The position numbers and the translations under genes were made by a program. From the NCBI GenBank assembly GCA_945860295.1, contig CAMAQH010000012.1, forward strand, positions 55,413 through 119,412: 64,000 bases of DNA, written 5' to 3'. This DNA is from Prosthecobacter debontii (GTDB lineage: Bacteria; Verrucomicrobiota; Verrucomicrobiia; Verrucomicrobiales; Verrucomicrobiaceae). Positions within the stretch are counted from its first letter, which is position 1, and every line of letters starts with the position of its first letter. Below the pieces are notes generated by a model, which was not told the origin of the DNA, searched no databases, and saw only the letters and a list, made by a program, of their open reading frames with translations. Of the stretch, positions 8,471 to 19,103 are shown one piece after another.

Positions 8471-9463
8471 TCAGGGCTTAAGCACCCGGCGATACTTTTG
8501 CAGGCGGCTGTTCGGTTTGTCTGGCTGAGTGCGCTCGATCAGGCCTGCATCCAGCGCGGGTTGCAGGTAGTTCTGGCGGAAGGTGGCACGGTGGGTCAGC
8601 CCCAGCTTCTTCAGGCACTCGGTGGCGCTTAGCGTGCGGCTTCCCAGCACTTTCAGCAGAGCTTTGACTTGGTCGCTCACTGGGTCGGTGACTTGGACGG
8701 TTCCAGGCACCTGTTGCAGGGCCTCTAGCAGGGCGGAAAGGAGGAATTCGATAAAGACAGTGGACGCACCCGCCTTGTCTGCTGCCGCGAGGGCAGCGTA
8801 GTATTCCGCCCGCCGCTCGCGGATCACACTCTCCACCGGTAGATAGGCCAGCAAAGGCTTCCAGCGGCTCAGGATGAGCGTCTGCCACAGCCGTCCCATG
8901 CGCCCGTTGCCATCGGCAAAGGGGTGGATGAATTCCAGCTCGTAGTGAAACACACAGCTCGCCACCAGCGGATGCACCTCCGTCTGCTTCAGCCAGCCCA
9001 GCAGATCCTTCATCAGACCCGGCACCCGTGCCGCTGGCGGGGCCAGATGCACGACTTTGGAGCCTTGGGCGATGCCTACGCTTCCCCGGCGGTAGCGCCC
9101 GGCATCGTCCACCAGGCCCTTCATCAGCAGCGCGTGCGCGGCCAGCAGATCCTTCGGGGCAGCGGGCGTCCAGCCGTCCATCGCCTCGTACGCGGCGAAG
9201 GCGTTGCGCACTTCCTGAATTTCTTGGGGAGGACCCAGCACCCGCTTTCCGGCGATCACCGCCGTCACTTGCTCCAGGGAGAGTGAGTTGTTCTCGATGG
9301 CCAGGGAAGCTTGAATGCTGCGCAGCCGGTTCCCCCGGCGCAGCGCAGGTGTCAGCGCCGCCTCACGGGACAAGCCCTGCCGACCGATCTCCTCACTTAT
9401 CCGTACGACGAGATCCAGCACGCGTGGCGTGACAGTGAAAGGCGGTTCGTAGGGCGTGGGCAT
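8471..9463 (-). CDS. Fic family protein (AMPylase-type)
   Basis: A 330-residue Fic protein. The complete Fic core motif HPFADGNGRMGR is at residues 180-191, so the catalytic His and the nucleotide-binding residues are present. An N-terminal inhibitory helix motif of the form S/T-x3-E-G/N is visible as S53-LAI-E57-N58, which would make it a self-inhibited class II enzyme. A C-terminal winged-helix-like segment (LSATECLKKLGLTHRATF) may bind DNA. Fic enzymes transfer AMP or related groups to target proteins. Its place between hsdS and hsdM suggests a link to control of the restriction system, which is inference. Confidence 0.92.
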   Translation of the reverse strand: MPTPYEPPFTVTPRVLDLVVRISEEIGRQGLSREAALTPALRRGNRLRSIQASLAIENNSLSLEQVTAVIAGKRVLGPPQEIQEVRNAFAAYEAMDGWTPAAPKDLLAAHALLMKGLVDDAGRYRRGSVGIAQGSKVVHLAPPAARVPGLMKDLLGWLKQTEVHPLVASCVFHYELEFIHPFADGNGRMGRLWQTLILSRWKPLLAYLPVESVIRERRAEYYAALAAADKAGASTVFIEFLLSALLEALQQVPGTVQVTDPVSDQVKALLKVLGSRTLSATECLKKLGLTHRATFRQNYLQPALDAGLIERTQPDKPNSRLQKYRRVLKP

Positions 9464-9485
9464 GATGAAAGGTTGAAAGGTCAGA

Positions 9486-10949
9486 TCATGTCAGCTTGGC
9501 CGGGCGTTTGCCAGCCTGCTTTGCTTTGGGTTGGGCTGTCGCAGCCTCACGCTCCGCACGGATGCGGTCCAGCAGGGCGGCGGCGGGTTCGTCGGCGGGG
9601 TCTTGCGGCACCAGCTCTCCGGCAAAGGCTTTCTTCAAGATTGACTGCCGTAGCGCTTCCGCTTTCTGGAGGTTCAGGTCGATGTCGGCTTCCATGCTCT
9701 CGACGGCATCCAACTGGCTATCTAGTTTATCAACGATCTCCTGCTGTTCTCTTGTGGATGGAATGGCAATGCGAAGCGGCCAAAGATCTTTCCCATAAAC
9801 TGCGGCCACACTGGTCGTCGCCTTCTTCACCTGCTCCATCGCATTGCGGAAATTAGGCGCACACATCTGGTAGTTAAGAAATGAAGGAAGGACCGGAGAC
9901 ACCAATCGAATGCGCATCAGGTTATTATTGAAAACTGTTGGTCCGGGAGGTGGCTTCCTAACCAACCCAGTTTTGCCGACAAGCTCGACACTGTTCCTTG
10001 TATTGAAAAGAATGTCTCCCTGACGCAGCGCAAACCTTTCGACCTCTTCTTCGCTGCAATCGACAAATACCTTGGGCTCAATGTCCACATGTCCTGACAT
10101 ATCCACGCGATCCATCTTGATGTAGCAGAAGCCACGCCCTTCTTGGTTCTGAAGGTCAGAAGCTCTAACTAAGCCAATAAGAGATTCCTTTGTGATCTCC
10201 GAGAGGGAGAGTTCCAGCCAACCACAGGAGGACGAGGAAATATCCGGGGCGGCGTTTTTGCTGTTCTCTGGCATTTCCGCTCGGATGCGGGCGAGGAGTT
10301 GGTCGGCGGATTCGAGTTCGGGGGCGTGCTTCGTGCGCCAGTTGGCGGTGAGGTGGCCTTCGAAGGCGTGCTTGAGCAGCGCCTGCCGATACACCGCCAA
10401 CTGCGCCCGGGCCTGCTTCAAATTCGCCACCCCTTCGTCCAACTCCGAAAACAACTCCTCCACCTTCCCCACGATCCGCCGCTGCTCGGCGAGTGGAGCC
10501 AAAGGGAACGGAATTTCCCGAAGCTTGCTGGCATTTACGTTACCGACGGCGATGCCGACTTTGCTTTCCGCGATTTCGTGCCAGTAAAACGGACTCTGAA
10601 GGAAGTAGGCGAAGAATTGGCGATCAATCAGTGGACGGAACCTAATCAGGTAAGATGCAAAAACGGAGCGCTCTGGATTTTTGAGGAGGTAACTAAAGCC
10701 AACAGACCCTGCACGTGAGATGACAACATCACCATCTTCCAGAAGGTATTGCTCCAACGAATCAGGTTCGTCGCGGCAGTAGGGAACCGTATTCCAATCA
10801 ATCGTTCCCGAAGTGATGTCTGTTGTTCTCAGAAACTTAAGAGTTCCATGATCCGTCGCCTTGGTTGTAAAACCATATTGGGGATGAGTACAGACGTCAC
10901 CGAGCTTTGTTGATGCCCAAGTTCCAGGCAAAGAGGCTGAGTCACTCAT
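9486..10949 (-). CDS. hsdS: Type I restriction-modification specificity subunit
   Basis: A 487-residue HsdS with the usual two target-recognition domains. Each is followed by a conserved helical spacer: around residues 150-200 (LAEQRRIVGKVEELFSELDE) and 395-450 (EQQEIVDKLDSQLDAVES). The second spacer runs into a basic tail. The two domains together fix a bipartite DNA target, which cannot be predicted here. Its ATG overlaps the hsdR stop in an ATGA (10946-10949), implying translational coupling. The domains differ in sequence and the frame is intact. Confidence 0.93.
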   Translation of the reverse strand: MSDSASLPGTWASTKLGDVCTHPQYGFTTKATDHGTLKFLRTTDITSGTIDWNTVPYCRDEPDSLEQYLLEDGDVVISRAGSVGFSYLLKNPERSVFASYLIRFRPLIDRQFFAYFLQSPFYWHEIAESKVGIAVGNVNASKLREIPFPLAPLAEQRRIVGKVEELFSELDEGVANLKQARAQLAVYRQALLKHAFEGHLTANWRTKHAPELESADQLLARIRAEMPENSKNAAPDISSSSCGWLELSLSEITKESLIGLVRASDLQNQEGRGFCYIKMDRVDMSGHVDIEPKVFVDCSEEEVERFALRQGDILFNTRNSVELVGKTGLVRKPPPGPTVFNNNLMRIRLVSPVLPSFLNYQMCAPNFRNAMEQVKKATTSVAAVYGKDLWPLRIAIPSTREQQEIVDKLDSQLDAVESMEADIDLNLQKAEALRQSILKKAFAGELVPQDPADEPAAALLDRIRAEREAATAQPKAKQAGKRPAKLT

Positions 10950-13747
10950 GCCACCAGCGCCTCGTTGAGTTCATCCATGATTGCGTCCATGCGTTCGCCG
11001 AAGAGCTGATACATGGTGCCGAGGCCGCCCTGGGAATCAAAGGGGGCGAGTTCGAGGTCGTCGCGGTCGAGATGGAAGGAGGTGGTCATGTGGTCGCGGA
11101 TCATGTTCAGCCAGTTCACCTGCGCGTCGGTGAATTTGGGGCCGGGTTCGTTGTGCCTGGCCATGATCCAGTGCTGGAAGTTCTTCCGCACCACGTCATC
11201 AAAGGCCGTCAGCTTCACATCCACACCGCAGGCACGGCGAATGAGCGAAACGAGGGCGGTGAGTTCATTGAGCGGTGTTTTGGCCTTCGTCTCATCCAGG
11301 TGCTGATAGGCCTGATACACCCGCAGCGGAGCCAGACGCGGTGCATCCGCCCGCAGCGCGGTCATGACCTGCTCCAGCATGGCAAAGGTGATCTCGCGAC
11401 GCCGAAACGGCTCGGCATAGAAGATCGTGAGTGCGGTGAATTCATTCTGATGCTCCTGCAACCACGCGGCGAACTCCTGCGTGAGTGTCTCCGCCTTCGC
11501 CTGTTCATCCTGCGCCCAGCCAGCGGTGATGAGCTGGTCCTGATGATCGTGATTGAGCTTCTGCTCCTTGTCCCGGCGGATGCTGTCGATCAGCTCGATG
11601 AGATCACCCGTGAAAACATTGGCGGCGGCTTTGACGAGCTGCGCCTGGGCTTTTTCGCGGTTCGTCTCGCCGGGGTTCGTGCCGGGCTCCTGTCCGGCGA
11701 TTTCGAGGGCCTTGGCCTCCACGTTGTCGCCATCAATGGCGGCGATGAGGCTGCTGACGATGCTGCTGAGCACCACGCCGCCGGATTTCTCCGCGATGCG
11801 GGCGTGGTCGTGCTTATCGAGCTGCTTGTTCAGCCGGGCGAGGCGTCCGGCGAGACTGCTGACGGTGTCCGTATCACTCGCGCCCATCATCACGCCCATG
11901 GCCAGATCTTTGAGCGGCACGCCGGGCTTCGTGATGAGCGGCGTGCTGGCCGTCTTGAGCGACTTCGTGACGCCGATGGCATCGACGATGACGTAGTGCG
12001 TCTTCGCCGTGACGGCGGAGGGTGTGACTTTGCGCAGATCATCCAGCTCCAGCGTGCGAGTGCCGCGGCCTTTCATCTGCTCGAAGTAGTTCCGGCTCTT
12101 CACGTCCCGCATGAAGAGCAGGCACTCCAGCGGCTTCACATCCGTGCCGGTGGCGATCATGTCCACCGTGACGGCGATGCGCGGGTGGTAGTCGTTGCGG
12201 AACTGGGCTAGCACGGACTTCGGGTCTTCCTCGGCCTTGTAGGTGATCTTTTTGCAGAAGGCATTCCCCTCGCCGAACTCGTCGCGGATGATCTGGATGA
12301 TGTCGTCGGCATGGGAGTCGGTCTTGGCAAAGACGAGCGTCTTTGGCACCTCGGTGCGGCCGGGGAAGATCTCCGGCAGCTTCTCGCGGAAGGTTTTCAC
12401 GATGAGGCGGATCTGCGAAGGCACGACGACCTTGTCATCGAGCTGCTTGGCGGAATACGCCTCGTCCTCATCCTGCTGCTCCCAGCGGCGCTTTCGTGTG
12501 ACCCGCTCGCGATGCTCCACGGGTTGTTTGGCCACGAGGCGGGTGCCCGTGGTGGTGACCTCGGTCTCGATGACGTAAGTTTCATTGCCGACATTGACGC
12601 CATCTGCCACGGCCTTTTCATGGCTGTAGTCACTGACGACGTTGTTTTTGAAGAAGCCGAAGGTGCGGTTGTCCGGCGTGGCGGTGAGGCCGATGAGGAA
12701 GGCATCGAAGTAGTCGAGCACCTGCTGCCAGAGGTTGTAGATGCTGCGGTGGCACTCGTCGATGATGATGAAGTCGAAGAACTCCGGCGGCACGCGGTCG
12801 GAATAGACGACGGGCATGGGCCGCTTTGGCCGGGTGAGCTGCTCGGCGGGTGTCAGCTCCTCCAAAGCCTCGTCCAGCTCCTCGCCCTTCAGGATGGAAT
12901 AGAGCCGCTGGATGGTGCAGATGACGACCTGGGCATCCTTAGGCACAAAGGACGACTTCAACCGCTGCACGGTGTAAAGCTCGGTGAAGCGGCGGTTGTC
13001 ATCACTGGGCGTGAAGGCCATGAACTCCTGCTCCGCCTGCTCGCCAAGGTTTTTGGTATCGACAAGGAAGAGCACGCGCTTGGCTTTGCCAAACTTCAGC
13101 AGGCGATAGACCTGCGTGATGGCCGTGAAGGTCTTTCCGGCGCCGGTGGCCATCTGGATGAGCGCACGGAGTCGGGCCTCGGCGAGGGAGACTTCATTGT
13201 TCGTGATGGCGACCTCCTGGCAGTCGCGCAAACGTAATTCGGCAGCCGGGAGCTTTTTGGGATTCAGCGGCGGAATCGTGGTGAGCCGGGCGCGGAGGGA
13301 ATCGCCATCCTCGATCCAGCGCAGCAGTGTCTCGGGTCGGTGGAAGCTGAACACCTCCCGCGAGCGTGGCTTCGGGTCCGACATGTCCGTGAAGCGGGTG
13401 ATTTCGCCCGTGCTCTCAAAGAGGAAACGCAGGGGCTGGTGGTTCTTCACCCACTTTAGCTTCGCATTCGCATAACCGGCAGTCTGGTCCTCCACGGTGG
13501 TGATATTTTGCCCCATCTCCTCCTTTTTGGCCTCGACTACCCCGCAGGCTTTCTTTTCAATGAAGAGCACATAATCAGCAGGGCCGATGTCCGTCTGGTA
13601 TTCGCGAACCGCGATTCCAGGTCCGGCCGCAAAGTCGATCTTCTTTTTGTCCTGTACTTTCCACCCCGAAGCCTCCAGCATCGCGTCGATGCGATCACGC
13701 GCGACTTGTTCGGGGTTTTGGTTGGCGGGAGGCATGAAGAAAGTCAT
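10946..13747 (-). CDS. hsdR: Type I restriction enzyme, DNA translocase and endonuclease subunit
   Basis: A 933-residue HsdR of the EcoEI type. Near the N-terminus is the PD-(D/E)xK nuclease (D in PADYVLF, then EAK in GVVEAKKEE). The SF2 helicase motor follows with Walker A (MATGAGKTF) and the DECH form of motif II (IIDECHRS), then motif VI-like GRGTR and a C-terminal EcoEI-type domain. It translocates DNA and cuts at a distance when bound to M2S. The start was set at MTFFMPPANQ (13747); the track's longer frame lacks a credible start. It is first in the operon, 57 bp from the neighbouring LLM gene. Confidence 0.94.
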   Translation of the reverse strand: MTFFMPPANQNPEQVARDRIDAMLEASGWKVQDKKKIDFAAGPGIAVREYQTDIGPADYVLFIEKKACGVVEAKKEEMGQNITTVEDQTAGYANAKLKWVKNHQPLRFLFESTGEITRFTDMSDPKPRSREVFSFHRPETLLRWIEDGDSLRARLTTIPPLNPKKLPAAELRLRDCQEVAITNNEVSLAEARLRALIQMATGAGKTFTAITQVYRLLKFGKAKRVLFLVDTKNLGEQAEQEFMAFTPSDDNRRFTELYTVQRLKSSFVPKDAQVVICTIQRLYSILKGEELDEALEELTPAEQLTRPKRPMPVVYSDRVPPEFFDFIIIDECHRSIYNLWQQVLDYFDAFLIGLTATPDNRTFGFFKNNVVSDYSHEKAVADGVNVGNETYVIETEVTTTGTRLVAKQPVEHRERVTRKRRWEQQDEDEAYSAKQLDDKVVVPSQIRLIVKTFREKLPEIFPGRTEVPKTLVFAKTDSHADDIIQIIRDEFGEGNAFCKKITYKAEEDPKSVLAQFRNDYHPRIAVTVDMIATGTDVKPLECLLFMRDVKSRNYFEQMKGRGTRTLELDDLRKVTPSAVTAKTHYVIVDAIGVTKSLKTASTPLITKPGVPLKDLAMGVMMGASDTDTVSSLAGRLARLNKQLDKHDHARIAEKSGGVVLSSIVSSLIAAIDGDNVEAKALEIAGQEPGTNPGETNREKAQAQLVKAAANVFTGDLIELIDSIRRDKEQKLNHDHQDQLITAGWAQDEQAKAETLTQEFAAWLQEHQNEFTALTIFYAEPFRRREITFAMLEQVMTALRADAPRLAPLRVYQAYQHLDETKAKTPLNELTALVSLIRRACGVDVKLTAFDDVVRKNFQHWIMARHNEPGPKFTDAQVNWLNMIRDHMTTSFHLDRDDLELAPFDSQGGLGTMYQLFGERMDAIMDELNEALVA

Positions 13748-13804
13748 GTAAGCCGTGTGCCAGTGATGCCGCAAGCTGAGATCTGTTGCGATGCCGGGCC
13801 GAGG

Positions 13805-14956
13805 CTAACGTCGCACCGCAGTGGTGAGTGGCGTGATGGGATTTTCAACGCGGCGACCTTGGAGTTCGTTCAGGCGGCACGCCGGCAGCTTGGGCAGCAC
13901 ATGCTTGGCGAAGAGATCGCACTCGTCGAGATGCGGGTAGCCGCTGAGGATGAAGGCTCGAATGCCCAGGTCCATGTAGCGGTTGAGTTTGGCGAGCACT
14001 TGATCAGGATCGCCGACGATAGCACTGGCGCAGCCGCTTCTGGCGAGGCCAATACCGCTCCAGAGATGCGGTTCGATGTAGAGATCGGTGCTTTGGGCGC
14101 GGAGCTCGTCCTGGCGGAGAACACCGGCACTCTGGCTGTCTTGGGAACGTGCTTTGATCTCGGCTCCTTTGGCGGCATCGAGCTGCGAGATGAGGCGATC
14201 CGCAGCGGCGCGTGCTTCGATTTCGGTTTCTCGCACAATGACATGCGCGCGAAAACCGAAGTCGATCTTACGGTCATAGGCGGCGGCTTTTTCGGACATG
14301 ACGCGCATGATTTCGGCGATGCGATCCTCCGTCTCCGGCCACATAAGGAAGACATCGCAATGCTTCGCGCACAAATCCTGCGCAGCGGGTGAGATGCCTC
14401 CGAAGTACATGAGCGGGCCGCCGTTTTGCTGATACGGCTTAGCGGGCTCGGTGTTAGGGAGGGAAAAGTTGTAGAACTCACCTTTCCATTCAAACGGACC
14501 ATCGGTGCGCCAGAGCCCCTGAAGGATCTGTATGATCTCGCTGGCGCGGGCGTAGCGGACTTCGTTGCTCTCCTTCATCCCAGGCATGTCGGATGAAATG
14601 ATGTTGATGCACAAGCGCCCTTTGGCGATGTGATCCAGTGTTGCGATTGCCCGAGCCAGCATCGGTGGCCAGACCTCTCCCATGCGCAGAGCTACGAGCT
14701 GATTAATCTGTGTCGTCTGCGGTGCCATCGCGGCAGCGAAGGCCATCGCGTCTTGTCCAACGATCCAGCCGGAGGGCAGTAGGATGTTCTGATAACCGAG
14801 CGCATCCGCCTTTCTCACGATGTCGCCACAGTGCTCGTAGCTGGACCGCAATGCACCATCCTGCACGCCGAGGAATTCATAATCATCCCCGCAGAGCGCG
14901 GAGAACCAAGCAACTTCACATTGACGATCAACGGTGCGAATGGCGGGCGGATTCAT
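13805..14956 (-). CDS. FMNH2-dependent LLM-class monooxygenase (alkanesulfonate/sulfone type)
   Basis: A 383-residue luciferase-like monooxygenase close to SsuD and related dimethylsulfone or nitrilotriacetate monooxygenases. Typical stretches are [31 protein letters not shown] and [12 protein letters not shown]. With a reduced flavin supplied by a separate reductase, such enzymes cleave C-S bonds and release sulfite. No flavin reductase gene is next to it. The ATG at 14956 fits the family N-terminus. It is divergent from metY across a 160-bp region, so the pair probably supports sulfur assimilation from organic sulfonates under shared control. I saw no recognisable SAM riboswitch in that region. 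Confidence 0.85.
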   Translation of the reverse strand: MNPPAIRTVDRQCEVAWFSALCGDDYEFLGVQDGALRSSYEHCGDIVRKADALGYQNILLPSGWIVGQDAMAFAAAMAPQTTQINQLVALRMGEVWPPMLARAIATLDHIAKGRLCINIISSDMPGMKESNEVRYARASEIIQILQGLWRTDGPFEWKGEFYNFSLPNTEPAKPYQQNGGPLMYFGGISPAAQDLCAKHCDVFLMWPETEDRIAEIMRVMSEKAAAYDRKIDFGFRAHVIVRETEIEARAAADRLISQLDAAKGAEIKARSQDSQSAGVLRQDELRAQSTDLYIEPHLWSGIGLARSGCASAIVGDPDQVLAKLNRYMDLGIRAFILSGYPHLDECDLFAKHVLPKLPACRLNELQGRRVENPITPLTTAVRR

Positions 14957-15095
14957 GATACTGAAAGTGATGGCTTCATGCCAGGCGGACACCAACAAGA
15001 GTCTATGTTCTACATGAGAACGCTTTGCGTGATCAACGAAAGAATTCCATTGATGCCATTGAGCCAACAAATTAAAACCTGAGCCTCAATACTGA

Positions 15096-16400
<1,305 letters not shown>

Positions 16401-16534
16401 CCGTAAACGATGATGAGGGACACGGGCCGAAGGCGGCCCAGTATCACTACGGGTTAGGCCTCGCCTTGAGCGAATCCGCCGACTCCACCATGATGCTGAT
16501 GGACGCTTCATCCTTCGTCCTTCAATCTTCCACC

Positions 16535-18145
16535 ATGCGCCTCGTTCTCGTCCTCAGCCTCCTCGTCACCTGTGTCAGCGCCGCCGATAAGCCACTCGCC
16601 GAGGCCGCCAAAGAAGCTGCCAAAGCGTTCAAGGCGGGCGGTATCGTCAGTGGTGAAAGCCTCGGTGGAAAAGTCAGCTATGCCAGCGCTGGCAGCCCGC
16701 TACCTCAGCCGGGCATACCACCGGAAGATATCCTCTTTGAAATCGGCTCCATCACCAAAGTCTTCACCGGCCTCCTGCTTGCACAGGCCGTGGTTGATGG
16801 CCGAGTCACACTCGAAACAAGCATCGCTTCATTGCTGCCGCCTAACCTCGAGTTTGCCGATCCACGCATCGCCGCGATCACGCTGAAGCAGCTTTCCACC
16901 CACACCAGCGGCCTGCCACGCCTGCCCGACAATCAGGACGCAGGCAGTGCGCCCGATGATCCGTACGCTCACTATGATGAGAAGCTGATGCTCGACTTCC
17001 TGACCACAGCGCATCTGAAAAAAGACGGCCCGCATCTAAGCAGCTACTCAAATCTCGGTGTCGGTCTGCTCGGACATCTGCTGGGCAAGGTCTATCAAAG
17101 CACCTGGGAACAAGCGGTCATCATCAAAATCTGTACGCCGCTCGGACTCAATGATACACGCATGACCATCACCGGACTCAAGCGCCCACTCGCTCCGCCG
17201 CATGATGGGGACAAGCCTTCTCATTCATGGACCTTTGACGCAGTCGCCGGAGCAGGCGGACTGCGCTCCACTGCCGCCGACATGATCAAGTTTGGCCAAG
17301 CCATAGCCCATCCCGAAATGACGCCGCTGGCTCAGGCTTTCGCGCTCGCTTTGCAGCCACAGGCCGAGGCTGGAGCGATGGGTGGCAAGATCGGACTCGG
17401 CATCTTCATTGGGCAGCGTGATGGTATTCCATTCTACAACCATGACGGTGGCACCGGCGGCTACCGCTCCGGCCTTCAGGTCATCCCGCAGCAGGACATC
17501 GTGCGCGTCGTCCTCATCAACAACACCACTCTAGATGGTAGCAGCGTCATCGCCAAAACGCACCGTAAGCCGCCGCGCGTCATGCCCAAAGAAATCGCGC
17601 TCAGCGCTGAAGTGCTCAAAACCTATCCAGGCATCTATGAGTTGGAAGCGGCGGCACGTTTCACCTTCCTGCTGCACGAGGATCAGCTCTGGATTCGCCT
17701 CACTGGTCAGACATTCCTCCCGGCCTTTCCCTCTGCTCCCGACCGCTTCTTTCTCAAAGTCGTTCCCGCAGAGTTCCAGTTCACGAGTGAAGGAAGCAAG
17801 GTGAAGTCCGTCACCCTTTTCCAAAACGGCCGCGAACTCGTCGCCAACCGCACGACTGATCCGCTGCCGCAGATCACCCTGCGCAAAGCGGAACAGCTCA
17901 AGCCCTACACCGGAAAATTTGCCCTCATGGGCATGAAAAATCTCACCATCACCATCAAGTCAAACACGCTCTTTGCGCAGCTTGAAGGCCAGCCGCCTGC
18001 GCCCGTTTTTGAGACCGCCAAAGATCGCTTCGAGTACGAAGTCGCGAAAGCTGTGCTCACTTTCACTCGCGACGACAAAGATCAGATCACAGGTCTCATG
18101 CTCACTCAAAACGGACTCAACATCCCCGCCGCACGCCAACCCTGA
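16535..18145 (+). CDS. Secreted serine hydrolase of the class C beta-lactamase family
   Basis: A 536-residue exported enzyme: signal peptide MRLVLVLSLLVTCVSA, then the penicillin-binding fold with the SxxK active site (S72-I-T-K75), a YSN motif (YSNLGVGLLG) and an HDGGTGG motif replacing KTG. It is longer than AmpC and carries about 170 extra C-terminal residues, typical of esterases and D-aminopeptidases annotated as serine hydrolases. Actual antibiotic hydrolysis cannot be assumed. ATG at 16535 is chosen because the reading frame before it does not resemble protein and the signal peptide starts exactly there. It follows metY by 134 bp. Confidence 0.85.
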   Translation: MRLVLVLSLLVTCVSAADKPLAEAAKEAAKAFKAGGIVSGESLGGKVSYASAGSPLPQPGIPPEDILFEIGSITKVFTGLLLAQAVVDGRVTLETSIASLLPPNLEFADPRIAAITLKQLSTHTSGLPRLPDNQDAGSAPDDPYAHYDEKLMLDFLTTAHLKKDGPHLSSYSNLGVGLLGHLLGKVYQSTWEQAVIIKICTPLGLNDTRMTITGLKRPLAPPHDGDKPSHSWTFDAVAGAGGLRSTAADMIKFGQAIAHPEMTPLAQAFALALQPQAEAGAMGGKIGLGIFIGQRDGIPFYNHDGGTGGYRSGLQVIPQQDIVRVVLINNTTLDGSSVIAKTHRKPPRVMPKEIALSAEVLKTYPGIYELEAAARFTFLLHEDQLWIRLTGQTFLPAFPSAPDRFFLKVVPAEFQFTSEGSKVKSVTLFQNGRELVANRTTDPLPQITLRKAEQLKPYTGKFALMGMKNLTITIKSNTLFAQLEGQPPAPVFETAKDRFEYEVAKAVLTFTRDDKDQITGLMLTQNGLNIPAARQP

Positions 18146-18154
18146 TATCGGCGG

Positions 18155-19096
18155 CTAGACCTTCTCCGCCATCGCCAGAACAGTCTGGAAGTGCGGGCTC
18201 TGTGATTCACGATGCACGATGCTAGTCTCCACTTTCGTGAATCCCGCCTGCCCCATCATTTCATGCAGTTCACTTTCTGAAAAGCCCAGCCACACATCGG
18301 CATACAGCTCACGGGCCTTTTCAAACTGATGCTTGAGCAGGTCCAGTAGAACGATACGACCACCCGGCTTCAGCAGCGCATAAGCTGCGCGTAGAGCCTG
18401 CGCCGGACGCTGTGCATGATGCAATGCCTGACTCAGAAAAACCAGATCCATCGTGCCCGGGTCGATGGGTGGATTTTCGATGTCGCCAAGGCGGTACTCC
18501 AAATTCTTGAAGCCATGTCGCTGCGCCAGATCGGCACCATAAGCCACCATCTTCTCGCTATTATCCACAGCGATCACCTTCTCCGCGCGCTGCGCCAGTA
18601 ATTGCGAAAGCGTGCCCTCACCTGCCCCGAGATCCGCGATCACCAGAGGTGGCAGCAGCTTTAATAGTGTCTCGCCCAGCCCCTTCCATGAGCGCCCAGG
18701 GATGTAGTGCCGACCAAACTTTCCGGCTAGCGCATCAAAGTAAGCCTGCGCGGTGCGCTCACGCTTTTGCAGCACCACCTTCAGTGCCGTCGCGTCCTTT
18801 TTCACCTCACGCAGCTCGCCACCAGCTGCTTCCAGAAGCGCCAGGAAATGCATGCGCGAGTCCGCCTCCTTAGCCGTCGGCTCATCCAGACTGTAGAGCC
18901 GATTTTTGCCAGAGCGCCGATCACTCACGAGCCCTGCCGCCTTCAACTTGCTGAGCTGTGCCGAGATGTTTGACTGCGGCAGCGATAGCACTTCTTGGAG
19001 CTCTGCCACGCTCAATTCTTCCTGCTTCAAAAGCAGCAGCAACCGCACCCGCGTCGGGTCGGCGATCAGGCCGAGAGATTTTAAAAGAGATGCCAA
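18155..19096 (-). CDS. ArsR-family regulator fused to a SAM-dependent methyltransferase
   Basis: 313 residues in two domains. Residues 1-80 form a winged helix of the ArsR type (DPTRVRLLLLLKQEELSVAE, then SNISAQLSKLKAAGLV). Residues about 130-313 form a class I methyltransferase with motif I VIADLGAGEGTLSQLL and the acidic residue in VIAVDNS. No ArsR metal-binding cysteine pair is visible in the helix. Such fusions can act as regulators that sense SAM or S-adenosylhomocysteine, or the methylase may work on a small molecule. It starts 7 bp after the MFS gene, with which it is probably co-transcribed. Confidence 0.85.
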   Translation of the reverse strand: MASLLKSLGLIADPTRVRLLLLLKQEELSVAELQEVLSLPQSNISAQLSKLKAAGLVSDRRSGKNRLYSLDEPTAKEADSRMHFLALLEAAGGELREVKKDATALKVVLQKRERTAQAYFDALAGKFGRHYIPGRSWKGLGETLLKLLPPLVIADLGAGEGTLSQLLAQRAEKVIAVDNSEKMVAYGADLAQRHGFKNLEYRLGDIENPPIDPGTMDLVFLSQALHHAQRPAQALRAAYALLKPGGRIVLLDLLKHQFEKARELYADVWLGFSESELHEMMGQAGFTKVETSIVHRESQSPHFQTVLAMAEKV

Positions 19097-19103
19097 AGCG
19101 TTT

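Noticed and set aside
10907..13237. Two long plus-strand frames (434 and 308 codons) opposite hsdR
   Set aside because: They are antisense to the intact helicase frame of hsdR, rich in His, Arg, Glu and Val as usual for mirror frames of G+C-rich genes, and show no motif.
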